A stretch of DNA of 38,334 nt, taken from the NCBI GenBank assembly GCA_028066595.1, contig JALCBJ010000062.1:1-38334 (forward strand), read 5' to 3'. Shown in pieces: positions 1 through 9,242 of the stretch. The stretch is from Thermoanaerobaculia bacterium (GTDB taxonomy: Bacteria; Acidobacteriota; Thermoanaerobaculia; Multivoradales; J023). Numbering within the stretch: the stretch's first letter is position 1; each line of letters starts with the position of its first letter. The notes under the pieces were generated by a model, which saw nothing but the letters and a program-made list of their open reading frames with translations, was not told where the DNA came from and did no database searches. Both the position numbers and the translations under genes were made by a program.

Positions 1-75
1 ACTAAGAAACTCAGCTCATCTTTCAAGATGTAAGAAAACCTAGACGACCTAGTCTTGATTGGTTCGCTCCCGTCC

Positions 76-1332
76 TCAGGGGCTCACTTCGCCGCTGACG
101 TCAGCTCTCCGAAGTGCTCCAGAGCCTTTGCCTTCTCCCGGATGATCATCATGGGCTCCCCGGAGCTTCAGGTAAGGCTCAGGCACCGGCTCAGTTGGAT
201 GAGGATCGGGGCAGTCTCCGCGGCGAGAGGGTACAAAGGAAGCCCGATGATGTGGTCGCTCGCCCAGTATCTGACGGCGAATCTCACGCCCGAGAAGCTC
301 ACCAATTGCCGGTGGAACAGCATTCCCGATCTGGCGGTGCTGACTTCGGTAGTCGCCCTCGACCTCAAAGGCTTCCGGGAAAGTCTGGATACGGCAAAGC
401 TCGGCGGTCGAGAGGTGCCTGCTGCGCCAATGAAAAGGACCGGTGGCAGGACCTGGTGAAGCTTGAATCGTCCAGGCGGGGCGGTCCTTTGCAAGCTTGA
501 GAAGAAAAGACCAATAGCGGGTACGCCAGCCGAACAGCGGCTCACCGTCTCCTCGTGGGGTGTGCCACAGGTAGTTCTCTCCTTCCGGGACGCTCGGCAG
601 CAGCTCTGCCCATTTTCCGCTTGGATCCAGCCGTTCCGGCCAGGCATCCACGTCCAAGTCGCCAATCGCGTCCCATGCCGTCCTGTGCACCTCTCCGTTA
701 CCACTCTCTGGGCTACCGGCTGGGTGGTGTGTCGCTTCTGGAACTGCGAAGCTGCCACCTTCCCGGTCGGCCACAACAAAAACCCGCTCGCGAGACTGAG
801 GGACACCGAAGTCTGCGCAGTTGAGGCTCGCCACGGAAGCCTTATAAGCCACTCCGTGCCGCTCGTTGATCTCGTTGAGCCGCGTCTGAAGAAGCTGGAG
901 CCCTTCGTCTTTCCCACTGAATACGAGGCCCTTCACGTTCTCGAGCAAGAGAACCCTGGGCAATAGCTTCTCTGCGAAGTCGAGATACCTTCCTAGCGTG
1001 TTGGAGCGGGGATCCTCGAGCCTTGCAGAATCGCCATTCACCCAATAGTTGGACTTGGAGAATGGCTGGCAGGGTGGCCCCCCAGAAAGCAGGGTCAGCT
1101 CACCCTCCCTGAACCGCCCCTGTCGCATCGCCTCTCTCGGCGATAGCTCGTGAACGTCTCCAGGTCTAGACAGTCTCCACCGAGGTCGGTTCTTGGCCAA
1201 AGTGTCACGGCAGTCCTTGTCCATCTCGATGCAGAGGGCCACCGCAAAGCCGGCAGTTTCCAGCCCAATGTCCAGCCCACCGGCCCCAGTAAACAGGGAT
1301 AGGGTGCGGCGTCGTTTTCGAACTTCGGCCAT
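76..1332 (-). CDS. DNA (cytosine-5-)-methyltransferase, Dcm/HhaI family
   Basis: This gene encodes a 418-residue enzyme that transfers methyl from S-adenosylmethionine to C5 of cytosine in a target DNA site. The conserved motifs are in the usual order: motif I LSLFTGAGGLDIG (residues 11-23), motif IV GGPPCQPFS with catalytic Cys88, motif VI ENVKG (131-135), motif VIII QSRERVFVV (from 179), and C-terminal motifs IX and X (RIQTFP, QIGNAVPP). A C-terminal extension rich in Pro and Gly, ending near HPGEGKGSG, resembles other members as I recall them. An ATG 25 codons upstream (1407) is open, but the family begins just before motif I, so MAEVRKRRR at 1332 is preferred. A frameshifted BrxE-like gene lies immediately upstream on the same strand. 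No restriction endonuclease is visible, so it may be an orphan methylase or the survivor of a broken defence locus. Confidence 0.92.
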   Translation of the reverse strand: MAEVRKRRRTLSLFTGAGGLDIGLETAGFAVALCIEMDKDCRDTLAKNRPRWRLSRPGDVHELSPREAMRQGRFREGELTLLSGGPPCQPFSKSNYWVNGDSARLEDPRSNTLGRYLDFAEKLLPRVLLLENVKGLVFSGKDEGLQLLQTRLNEINERHGVAYKASVASLNCADFGVPQSRERVFVVADREGGSFAVPEATHHPAGSPESGNGEVHRTAWDAIGDLDVDAWPERLDPSGKWAELLPSVPEGENYLWHTPRGDGEPLFGWRTRYWSFLLKLAKDRPAWTIQASPGPATGPFHWRSRHLSTAELCRIQTFPEAFEVEGDYRSQHRQIGNAVPPAIGELLGREIRRQILGERPHHRASFVPSRRGDCPDPHPTEPVPEPYLKLRGAHDDHPGEGKGSGALRRADVSGEVSP

Positions 1333-1343
1333 CCTCACACCAG

Positions 1344-1807
1344 CTATGGGCTGTAACCGTTGGTCACTTCGTACTGGAGAGATGTACCGACAGATCGGCC
1401 ACGGCAATTGAAGTTCACTTGAAGCCTACAGCGGTCCCTATCGGGTTCTAGGCTCTCAAGCTCTTCGTGACTGCCAGATCGGTTCCACGCGTCCAGCCAC
1501 TGTTCCGCTCCCTCGTCGGTAGCGAACCCGAAGTTGAACAGGGAGGCGATCAGATCGGGTACTTGATGAAGTGCCCGCATCTCGGCATGCTCTCGACGAG
1601 CAGTTTCAAGGACCAACTGCCAGACGGCCCACTCCGAGTGCGGCTGGTCCGTCGGCGGAATAAGTCCAAGCCGCCGAACTCCGAGACCAGATCGAATCGC
1701 GACCAACCCAGCCTCGGCTGTTCGCCATTCTCGCCGGCCCAGGCGTCTGCGAACTGCGCGGTCAGGATTCGGTCGAGTTCTGAATTGGGAATCGGCGTTT
1801 GGGTCAC
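1344..1807 (-). pseudogene. Frameshifted BrxE-like (BREX-6 type) protein
   Basis: Two overlapping minus-strand frames read as one protein of about 155 residues. The N-terminal part from 1807 carries LDRILTAQFADAWAG and RFDLVSEFGGLDLF. The C-terminal part continues in another frame with HSEWAVWQLVLETARR, LIASLFNFGFATDE and LDAWNRSGS. The frame changes between about 1630 and 1660. The pattern (AWAGE, then LGW..DLVSE.GG.DLF, then a helix, then a short LFxxGF segment) matches my memory of BREX-6 BrxE proteins, whose function is poorly known. The stop lies 11 nt before the methyltransferase start, consistent with a former operon. The break could be biological or an assembly error. The family call rests on remembered sequence and is moderate. 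Confidence 0.5.
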
Positions 1808-1964
1808 GATCCTCCCGTCAGCAGAGCGGGTGATGGGGTCGTCGTGGGGAGAGTCGCGAGACTACCACCGGGCACAGCCCCGAACGGCTGCGCAACCTCG
1901 CTCCGTACCGGCCGACCTGGGCCAGACTGGCTCACGTTCACCCAACCCTGCTGCCAGGGATGGA

Positions 1965-2439
1965 TTGAACCACGTCGATGGAGCGCCAGACGATCGATGG
2001 AAGAGCGCACTGCCACTGGTACCTCTGGCCGCAGCAGCGGGAGCGTTCAGCGACCAGCAGACTGGGTACGCCTGCGCTCCGATCGAAAGCTCCATAAAGG
2101 GATGTTCGTCGCCCAGGTGCAAGGCCAATCGATGGAGCCCCGGATTCCCGACGGGGCCTATTGCGTCTTCCATTCACCGGTGGCAGGAAGCCGTGAAGGT
2201 CGAGTCGTCCTCGCCTCACATCGCGGAATCGCCGATGCGAGCATGGTGGCCGGTATACCGTGAAGGTGTACCACAGCGAGAAGGTTCAGGAAGCCAAAGC
2301 GGATGGAGACCTTGGCGATCCAGAGAGGTGGTGCCATGGTGCCATCGAGCTTCGCCCGATCAACTCCGAGTTCGAGACCCTCAGCCTGCCTCCCGACGAC
2401 GAAGTCGAGATCGTCGCCGAGTTGATCGAGGTCCTTTGA
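1965..2439 (+). pseudogene. Decayed S24/LexA-like peptidase domain
   Basis: Three plus-strand frames together give one S24 (LexA/UmuD-type) peptidase domain. The first has WKSALPLVPLAAAAGAFSDQQ near 2000-2060. The second has GMFVAQVQGQSMEPRIPDGA with the Ser of the Ser-Lys dyad, then EGRVVLASHRGIAD (to about 2245). The third starts near 2254 with GRYTVKVYHSEKV, holding the expected Lys, and ends with DEVEIVAELIEVL and a TGA at 2437-2439. At least two frameshifts (near 2060 and 2250) break it. Such domains occur in phage repressors and as C-terminal domains of larger phage-defence or helicase proteins. The sequence in front of the domain is not recognisable. Together with the BrxE-like remnant it suggests a degraded defence or mobile region. 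Confidence 0.7.
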
Positions 2440-2486
2440 GACTGAAGTCTGCTCGAAGGGTTTCCGCGGAATGGGAGGATCCAACA

Positions 2487-2735
2487 TCAGAGGCCGAGGT
2501 GCCACCCAGCGAGCAGTAGCAACCCTGTCGGAACAGCCGTCGTGCAGAACAAGAGAATGGGTGGCCATCTGGGAACTGATCGGTTGCGGGGTAGGAGATG
2601 GATCGCGAGAACCACCAACGCGATAGGGCCACCCGCCATGGCGACCGACGCGCCAGTCAAGACCCCAACCAACCACAGGTCAAAGGATTGGGTCGCAGAG
2701 CCTGCCATCGAGACGAGGAAGCTCAGCGGGATCAA
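2487..2735 (-). CDS. Small hypothetical membrane protein
   Basis: An 82-residue ORF with a TTG start and about three hydrophobic stretches (near residues 1-10, 20-46 and 59-79) separated by an Arg-rich loop LPRNRSVPRW. It follows the CadC-like regulator on the same strand, with its first codon about 75 nt beyond that gene's stop. The frame stays open upstream to about 2815 with further hydrophobic residues (NWLCVALSLL), so the true start may lie earlier, but no ATG or clear ribosome site is visible. I do not recognise the family. The hydrophobic pattern supports coding; the weak start argues for caution. Confidence 0.4.
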   Translation of the reverse strand: MIPLSFLVSMAGSATQSFDLWLVGVLTGASVAMAGGPIALVVLAIHLLPRNRSVPRWPPILLFCTTAVPTGLLLLAGWHLGL

Positions 2736-2810
2736 CAGGCTAAGAGCGACGCAAAGCCAATTTCGTAAGGTGAACGGCCTTCGCCGCCTTTGGACATCCT
2801 GGGCTATTCC

Positions 2811-4907
2811 TTACCGGGTCGGCACCGGGTCGACCTGGCATGGCCCGGCCGTCGGGACGGCGCTCGCGACACCGAGATCGTCGATCAGCTGCGAGAAGTC
2901 CGGATCGTCGTGAAGAGCATCGAAAGCACTGCTGCGGAGGAGGTGTAGGAAGTACTCTCCCCGCCTTTCGGCGGCCCGTTCGAGGCTCTCGAGGGCCTGT
3001 TGCCGTTGCCCCAGGCCTGCATGCGCTTCGGCCAGCAGGACCGCAGGGCCCGAGAAGGTCTCGGACGAAACCGAGGCAGACTCCAGCCGGGCTTCCTGCC
3101 ATCGCCAGAACGCGGAGAGTCCGTCCTGGGCCACCTCCGCGGCGAGCTCCTCCGGAGGACCATCGGGGTGCCCTGAACTCCAAGTACTTTCGAGGCGCGC
3201 TTCGGCTGCCTCGGAATGTCTCCCAAGTCGAGCCAGGGCGTAGGAGCGGTAGCGGTGCACCCAGCTGAACCGAGGGCCGAATAGAACGGCTCGATCCAGG
3301 GAATCGAGCGCCGCCCGAGGACACGAAGCTGCGTTCAATATCACCCCTCGGACGCTGTGCAGGAGTGCGGAGTAGGGCTCGAGTACCAACGCCTCGTTGA
3401 TCACCTCGAGGGCTTGACTGTGCCGACCCGCGAAGGAGAGGGATTCCGCCAGCATCTGACGAGCCGACGTGGGTCCGGGCGCCAGCTCCACGGCGCGTCG
3501 ATACTCGGCGATGGCCTCTTCCAGTCTCCAATGTCGGTCGAGCTCGACCCAGCCGAGCGCGGTATGTGCTTCGGGCGTTCGCGGATTCAGCTCCAGAGCA
3601 CGACGCGCCGCGGCATCGATGCGGGCATGCGCTTCGTCAATCGGTATCAGGCCGTAGGTACCGAGCGACACGAAGCTGAGGGCCAGCCCCGCGAATCCCT
3701 CGGCAAAGGTCGGATCGAGAGTCGTCGCCTCGAGGAAGAGGTCTTTGCTCCGCACCAGGTCTTCCCGGCCCCGTTGATGCCAAAGCCAGCGAGCTTGCAG
3801 GAACTTCTGGTACGCGAGGGGATCCACTCGGTGTGTCTGGAAAAGGCGTTCGCGTTCGAGCTCGTCGAGCTCCTGGTCGAGACGCGCTACGACTTGACGC
3901 GCCAGGTCCTGCTTCACCTCGAAGGCTGATTCCAGCGGACGATCGAAGGTCTCGGCCCAAAGAAGACGGCCGTTCTCCGGACGCACCAGGCGGAGGCTCA
4001 CCACCAGCCTCCGGCCATCGGTCTCCACTCGGCCGCGGAGCCGCGCCTCGGCCCTGGGTCGCCGAGTCAGGGACAAGACGTCATAGACCGAACGATCCTC
4101 CGGCAACAGAATCACTTGGGGGTTGTCGAGTCGGGCCAGTTCGGCGACGACCTCTCCGAAGAGTGCGGTCGCCAGGTAGGCGTACTGGCCCTCAGGGGAA
4201 GCGTTGGCGAAAGGCTCGACCGACAGGGTCGTGATGGCTGGCATCGAGTCCAGGGACGGGGCGCCGGACCCGGGCCGTACCTTCTCCCCCATCGCGAGCC
4301 AAGCCCAGAAGACGAGGAGCGCCGAGATCGCGCCCGCACCGAGAAGAACCCGAAGCGACACCTCGCCTCCAGGCCGCCGGCGAGTCCCCGACCCGGCACC
4401 AACGCTGTCGACGATCACGCTGGGGTCGAGACCGGATGCAGGGTCGAGACCGGCGGCCTCGCCAGGAGCCGCGGCTGCGAGAGAGTCCCTGGCCGAGCCG
4501 CCGTCCCGCGGGTCGGGCCCACGAGCCTCGGAGGCGCCGACGTCCTGGCCCTCCCGTTGAACCGGAGCGATCCATCGATAGCCTCGCCGCGGCACGGTGA
4601 CGATGTAGGTCGGATCGCGCGCATCGTCTCCAAGCGCCTTCCGCAGGGCCGATACGGTCTTGGCGATCACACCGTCTCGAAGATAGGCGTCGCGCCACAC
4701 CAAAGTCAGCAGCTCATCCTTGGAGACCGTGTGCTCGGCGCGTTCGGCGAGGCAGACCAGAAGGTCCATGACCCGCGGCTCCACGACGCGGACTTCATGC
4801 TCGCTCGCCAACTGGTTCGTAGAGGGATCGACCCTCCATTCGCCAACGCGAAAGGTCTCGAGCTGGCGATCAATCTCAGGAATGGTGCGTCTCTCCGAGG
4901 CCGTCAT
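2811..4907 (-). CDS. CadC-like membrane transcriptional regulator with TPRs
   Basis: A 698-residue membrane-tethered regulator. Residues about 18-116 form an OmpR/PhoB winged helix (VVEPRVMDLLVCLAE, then GVIAKTVSALRKALGD and the C-terminal hairpin YIVTVPRRGYRW). A low-complexity Ala/Gly/Pro linker leads to one transmembrane helix near residues 185-205. The outer part starts with a TolB/FlgO-like segment (ITTLSVEPFANASPE) and continues as TPR-like helical repeats (TPEAHTALGWVELDRHWRLE and others) to the C-terminus. CadC-type proteins sense signals outside the cytoplasm and bind DNA directly without phosphorylation. The gene is divergent from the exported cytochrome gene across a 155-bp gap, so that gene is a natural candidate target, although this is inferred from position only. 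Confidence 0.88.
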   Translation of the reverse strand: MTASERRTIPEIDRQLETFRVGEWRVDPSTNQLASEHEVRVVEPRVMDLLVCLAERAEHTVSKDELLTLVWRDAYLRDGVIAKTVSALRKALGDDARDPTYIVTVPRRGYRWIAPVQREGQDVGASEARGPDPRDGGSARDSLAAAAPGEAAGLDPASGLDPSVIVDSVGAGSGTRRRPGGEVSLRVLLGAGAISALLVFWAWLAMGEKVRPGSGAPSLDSMPAITTLSVEPFANASPEGQYAYLATALFGEVVAELARLDNPQVILLPEDRSVYDVLSLTRRPRAEARLRGRVETDGRRLVVSLRLVRPENGRLLWAETFDRPLESAFEVKQDLARQVVARLDQELDELERERLFQTHRVDPLAYQKFLQARWLWHQRGREDLVRSKDLFLEATTLDPTFAEGFAGLALSFVSLGTYGLIPIDEAHARIDAAARRALELNPRTPEAHTALGWVELDRHWRLEEAIAEYRRAVELAPGPTSARQMLAESLSFAGRHSQALEVINEALVLEPYSALLHSVRGVILNAASCPRAALDSLDRAVLFGPRFSWVHRYRSYALARLGRHSEAAEARLESTWSSGHPDGPPEELAAEVAQDGLSAFWRWQEARLESASVSSETFSGPAVLLAEAHAGLGQRQQALESLERAAERRGEYFLHLLRSSAFDALHDDPDFSQLIDDLGVASAVPTAGPCQVDPVPTR

Positions 4908-5062
4908 CTACTCGTTAGCTTTCCGGAAGGACTACGGCCCCACCCATCGCCGAGACTCTTTTCGTTCGCAAGCCGCCGGCGGGCTCGAGCGCTCGTCGGC
5001 CTTTCCTTTCAGCGACTCCCGCGCTCCCCGGAGAGCGATCACGGACCTATGGAGTTCGACTC
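4908..5062. promoter_or_regulatory. Divergent intergenic region, regulator/cytochrome
   Basis: This 155-bp gap separates the divergent starts of the CadC-like regulator and the exported di-heme cytochrome protein, so it must hold both promoters. The only signal I can assign firmly is the Shine-Dalgarno GGAG at 5051-5054, eight bases before the GTG at 5063. No convincing -35/-10 pair or operator palindrome was seen. Confidence 0.4.
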
Positions 5063-8000
5063 GTGTCAAGCATCGCCCTGAGAATGCTATCTCTTCTCAG
5101 CCTCTCCCTCGTCGCTCTCTCCCTGTCGGCCCAGGAGATTCCTCCTGTCGTTCCCGGTTTTCCCAACGAGGCGCAGGTACCAGGCTCTCTGCTCAGCGCC
5201 CTCAACGCGCCCGGGCAGGGTCGCACGGCCGTGATCGCGTATCACAACGGAGTGCTCTTCACCGTTCCGGAAGTGCCGTCGAGCCAGCCCGGCTCAGACT
5301 TCCTGGTCAGAACCTGGGACCTCTCGGATCCGACGGCTCCCGCGGTGACATCGGTGCTGGAAACAACTGCTCAGCCGGTGATGGCTCACGGCTATCTCAA
5401 GCGCGGCGACTATCTCTCGATCGGTCCCAACTCCGGTTTCGGACAGCCTCTATCGTGGTCGTTTCGTGCCGACGGCCCGGGAACGCTGGTACGGGAGAAC
5501 TCCCCGGGTCTCGTCGGCCCTTTCCTTCGGGGTCATCTCTTTCAGCCTTGGTGGGCCGGTTGGACCTTTTGGAGCTACAACCCAGTGGACGACCTGGGGA
5601 CTCTCGCTCTACGTGGAGAAACGCTCGCCGAATGGGACCACCTCGGCCTCACGGGCGTCATCGGCCATCCCTTCTTGGTCGGCGACCTCCTGATCTTCGC
5701 GTCGGATCAGAGCCGTACGGGTGTGGCGACCTACGATGTCAGCGACCCGACGAATCCCGTGCTGCTCGACGTTCTGACCACCGGCGGGCCCGGAGGCTAT
5801 TGGCCCGAGCTCTGGGGCGGCAACGGCAACCTCTACGTGGTTTTCCCATATCGGGTGAACGGCAACGGCATGCGGGTCGTCGACGTCACCGACCCCACCG
5901 AGATGACGTTCGTCGCCGACGTGCCGCTACCCGGCGCACAGGCAATGTACGCCCAATTCCAAGATGACTACGCCTTCATCGGGGACCACAAGGTCGACAT
6001 GCGGACGTTCGAGTCCGTCCTCTTTCTCGATGGCGCCCAGCAGCCGCGGACGAACGATGACGGCGTTGGAGTCGATACCAGTCAGTTCGCCTTGCCCATC
6101 GGAAACCTCCTGATCACCGGCGGCAGCGGCGCGAATCAAGGCATGGCGATCTGGGCTCATCAGGCGGAGCCGGACACCCAGGGGCCGCGGGTCGGCTATC
6201 ACATCCCACAGGCGGGCCGCACGAACTACCCGGTCGGTGCTCCGATCAGTCTCCTGATCCACGAGACCCTCGAGACACCAACCCTCATCAATGGCGTGAG
6301 CTTCATCGTCAGGCCGTTGGGCGGCGAGCCGGTGGCCGGTGACCTCACCTTCGCCTTCGACGACATCCTCACCTTCACGCCCCACGAGCCGCTGGCAGCG
6401 GACCAGAGCTATGAAGTCATTCTTCCCGAGGGCGGAATCAAAGACGCCGCCGGCAACGGAATGCAGGGCTATTCCTTCAGCTTCTCTACCGGCGGCGAGC
6501 TCAGCGGCAATCGTGCTCCGAGCATCGACTCTCTGGCGGCCTCTGACTACCCAGCTCAACCAGGCTCGCCGGTGATGTTGACGTCCGTCGCCACGGATCC
6601 CGACGGAGACCCCGTCGAATACCGTTTCGATTTCGGTGACGGCTCACCGCGAACGCCCTGGTCCGCCGCCAGCAGCACCACGCACAGCTACGCTCAGGCG
6701 GGTCACTATCGCGCCACGGTCCAGGCCCGCGACCCATCCGGCGCCATCGGCTCGCGGTCTCACGTGGTCACGGCGCTCGAGCCGATCGCCGGCCAGCGTC
6801 CGTCGGAGAGCTCTCAGATTCTGTGCAGCGAAGCCGAACGTCGAGTCTTCACGGTCAATCCCGACAACGATTCGGTGACCGCATTCGATGCCGACAGCCT
6901 GACCAGGCTTTGGGAGACCCCGGTCTGTCGCGATCCTCGGGCGGTGGCTCACAGCGCTCTCGCAGAGATCTGGGTGGTTTGCCGGGACGACGACCGAATC
7001 GCCATCCTCGATGACTCCGGCACCGTTCAGCGCACTTTGAACCTGCCCTATGGAAGCGCCCCGGGCGCGATCGTCATGTCGCCGGACGGCCTGAGTGCAT
7101 TCGTGGCCTCGGAAGGAAAAGGCATGATCACCCGCTTCTCCACCACCGACGACTCGGTGACGGCTGAGGGTGCGGTGGGCCCGAGGCCGCGGGCTCTAGG
7201 GATGTCGGCGGACGGGTCCAGTCTCTACGTGACTCGTCTGCTGGCCTCGGAGCTGGAAGCCGAGGTCTGGGAGGTCGACACCACGACCCTGGAGATCTCC
7301 CGGACCGTGACGTTGCCGAAATTCGGTTTCGCCGCCAACCAAGACACCACCGCCTCGGGACGTGGGGTCGCCAACTACCTCACGGGCCTCTCGCTCTCTC
7401 CCGACGGAGCTCACGCATGGGTCGCTTCCAACAAGCCCAATACCGAGCGCGGGGCCTTCTTCAGCGAAGAGCTCGACACCGACAACACGGTCCGCAACAT
7501 CGTTTCTCGCCTGAACCTCACGACCGGTACCCTCGAAGGGGCGATCGACCTCGACAATAGCGATTCGGCATCCGCCGTGACTTTCTCTCCTCTGGGCGAC
7601 TACCTGCTCGTGGCCCTCCAGGGAAACAACGAGATCCTCGTTCTCGATACCTTGCAGACGTCGGATTCCGCCGGCCTCGGTGGGCTGGTGACTCGTCTGT
7701 CCGTGGAGCTGGCTCCCCAGGGACTGTGCGTCGACCCTGCGACGCGACGTACCTTCGTAAAGAACTTCATGGATCGAAGCGTCACGGTGCTCGAAACCGA
7801 TGCCCTCTTTCGCACAGGCGACATCTCTATCCCCGATACCCGGCTCCCGACGGTGACCTCGGAGTCCTTGCCGTTCGAGGTTCTGCGGGGCAAGCAAATC
7901 TTCTACAACGCGGACGATCTCAGGATGAGCGACGAGGGCTACCTGAGCTGTGCCTCCTGCCACCTCGACGGAGGTCATGACGGCCGAGTCTGGGATTTCA

Positions 8001-9181
8001 CCGGTCGCGGAGAGGGGTTCCGCAACACCACGACCCTTCGAGGACGCGGAGGCACCGCGCACGGAAACGTCCACTGGAGCGCCAATTTCGACGAGATTCA
8101 GGACTTCGAAAACGACGTCCGCGGGGCCTTCGGCGGCACCGGATTTCTCAGCGATGAGGATTTCGCGGTGGCCGGACCACCACTCGGCGTCGCCAAGGCC
8201 GGACTATCGGCTGATCTCGACGCCCTGGCGGCCTACGTTGCTTCGCTAGGTGACGAGAGCTTTCCGCGAAGCCCCTACCGTGCCGAGAACGGCGAGCTCA
8301 CAGCGCAGGGCGTAGCCGGTGAGAGGGTCTTCGCATCCCTCGGCTGCGCCTCGTGTCACGCCGGCCCGCGTCTCACGGACAGCACCCTGGGAACCGAGAA
8401 CTTGCACGACGTGGGCACGATTCGCACGACCTCGGGTGGCCGTCTCGGAGGACCTCTGCTCGGCATCGACACTCCGACGCTTCGCGGAGTCTGGAATACA
8501 GCACCCTATCTCCACGACGGCTCCGCTCCCGAGCTCGAAGACGTCTTCCAGGTCGCGGGCGGCGTCGTCATCCAAGCAGAAAGTGCGCAGCTCACGGGTG
8601 GAGCCTCGGTCGTCGACAACCCTGTCTTCATTCGCAACAACATCGACAATACCGTCCACCACGGCGCCTACGCCTTTCTCGACAACCCGCAGGAGGGCGT
8701 TCGGTTCGTGGATGTCGACGGCGGAAGCGGCGGCCAAGGCGCCATCGAGTTTCGCTACAGCAACACGGCTCCCTCGGATCTCGAGATCCGTGTGAACGGC
8801 TCGACGGTCGCCGAGGTCAGCCTGCCGCACTCCGCCAATGTTCCGGGGTGGCGTCTGACCCGCTGGTACCGACATCGCCAGGAAGGTCTCAGCTTGCTAC
8901 CCGGCACCGTCAACACCGTCGAGATCCGCACCGTGGCCGGTGAGAACGCCAGGATCGGCCTCGACGACGTGACGTTCACCACGCAGGACCATCTGCTTGC
9001 CGCCCATCCCCATCACCAGGTCAACGAGCTCGCCGCGGGGCAAATGGTTTCCCTACTCGCCTATCTACGCCAGCTCGACGGCCATCGTAGTCCCGTCCCC
9101 GACGAGATTCTCTTCGCCGACGACTTCGAGTCCGGAAATACCCTCGAGTGGTCCGCTACCTTCCCACCGGGTACGCCGTGA
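5063..9181 (+). CDS. Exported multidomain di-heme cytochrome c (MauG/CCP-like)
   Basis: A 1372-residue secreted protein. After a signal peptide (ending near SLSAQ) come LVIVD-type propeller repeats (about 30-370), an SbsA-type Ig-like domain (about 372-478), a PKD domain (about 484-570, DPDGDPVEYRFDFGDGSP) and a YVTN-type beta-propeller (about 590-940). A di-heme peroxidase-like module follows with two CASCH heme sites (Cys963 and Cys1095) and a PYLHDGS segment. Between that segment and the module's final helix (LAAGQMVSLLAYLRQLDG, about 1320-1338) sits a roughly 145-residue carbohydrate-binding-like beta domain, opening with VVIQAESAQL. The C-terminus carries the tail FADDFESGNTLEWS. The GTG start is chosen because GGAG lies eight bases upstream; an ATG at 5084 has no such site. 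It may be an extracytoplasmic oxidoreductase or peroxidase; the substrate is unknown. Confidence 0.9.
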   Translation: MSSIALRMLSLLSLSLVALSLSAQEIPPVVPGFPNEAQVPGSLLSALNAPGQGRTAVIAYHNGVLFTVPEVPSSQPGSDFLVRTWDLSDPTAPAVTSVLETTAQPVMAHGYLKRGDYLSIGPNSGFGQPLSWSFRADGPGTLVRENSPGLVGPFLRGHLFQPWWAGWTFWSYNPVDDLGTLALRGETLAEWDHLGLTGVIGHPFLVGDLLIFASDQSRTGVATYDVSDPTNPVLLDVLTTGGPGGYWPELWGGNGNLYVVFPYRVNGNGMRVVDVTDPTEMTFVADVPLPGAQAMYAQFQDDYAFIGDHKVDMRTFESVLFLDGAQQPRTNDDGVGVDTSQFALPIGNLLITGGSGANQGMAIWAHQAEPDTQGPRVGYHIPQAGRTNYPVGAPISLLIHETLETPTLINGVSFIVRPLGGEPVAGDLTFAFDDILTFTPHEPLAADQSYEVILPEGGIKDAAGNGMQGYSFSFSTGGELSGNRAPSIDSLAASDYPAQPGSPVMLTSVATDPDGDPVEYRFDFGDGSPRTPWSAASSTTHSYAQAGHYRATVQARDPSGAIGSRSHVVTALEPIAGQRPSESSQILCSEAERRVFTVNPDNDSVTAFDADSLTRLWETPVCRDPRAVAHSALAEIWVVCRDDDRIAILDDSGTVQRTLNLPYGSAPGAIVMSPDGLSAFVASEGKGMITRFSTTDDSVTAEGAVGPRPRALGMSADGSSLYVTRLLASELEAEVWEVDTTTLEISRTVTLPKFGFAANQDTTASGRGVANYLTGLSLSPDGAHAWVASNKPNTERGAFFSEELDTDNTVRNIVSRLNLTTGTLEGAIDLDNSDSASAVTFSPLGDYLLVALQGNNEILVLDTLQTSDSAGLGGLVTRLSVELAPQGLCVDPATRRTFVKNFMDRSVTVLETDALFRTGDISIPDTRLPTVTSESLPFEVLRGKQIFYNADDLRMSDEGYLSCASCHLDGGHDGRVWDFTGRGEGFRNTTTLRGRGGTAHGNVHWSANFDEIQDFENDVRGAFGGTGFLSDEDFAVAGPPLGVAKAGLSADLDALAAYVASLGDESFPRSPYRAENGELTAQGVAGERVFASLGCASCHAGPRLTDSTLGTENLHDVGTIRTTSGGRLGGPLLGIDTPTLRGVWNTAPYLHDGSAPELEDVFQVAGGVVIQAESAQLTGGASVVDNPVFIRNNIDNTVHHGAYAFLDNPQEGVRFVDVDGGSGGQGAIEFRYSNTAPSDLEIRVNGSTVAEVSLPHSANVPGWRLTRWYRHRQEGLSLLPGTVNTVEIRTVAGENARIGLDDVTFTTQDHLLAAHPHHQVNELAAGQMVSLLAYLRQLDGHRSPVPDEILFADDFESGNTLEWSATFPPGTP

Positions 9182-9242
9182 TGACGGCAAACCGGCACCT
9201 CCAACCTCGCAGGCCGCCCTCCGCAGGGCTTGAGGCTGTTGA

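Noticed and set aside
1467..2519. 350-codon plus-strand ORF read as one protein
   Set aside because: Only a short part (near 2000-2060) is meaningful, as one frame of the broken S24 domain; the rest is antisense to the BrxE-like remnant or out of frame.
7196..8074. 292-codon minus-strand ORF inside the cytochrome gene
   Set aside because: Antisense to the YVTN propeller and the first heme site; typical G+C-rich shadow.
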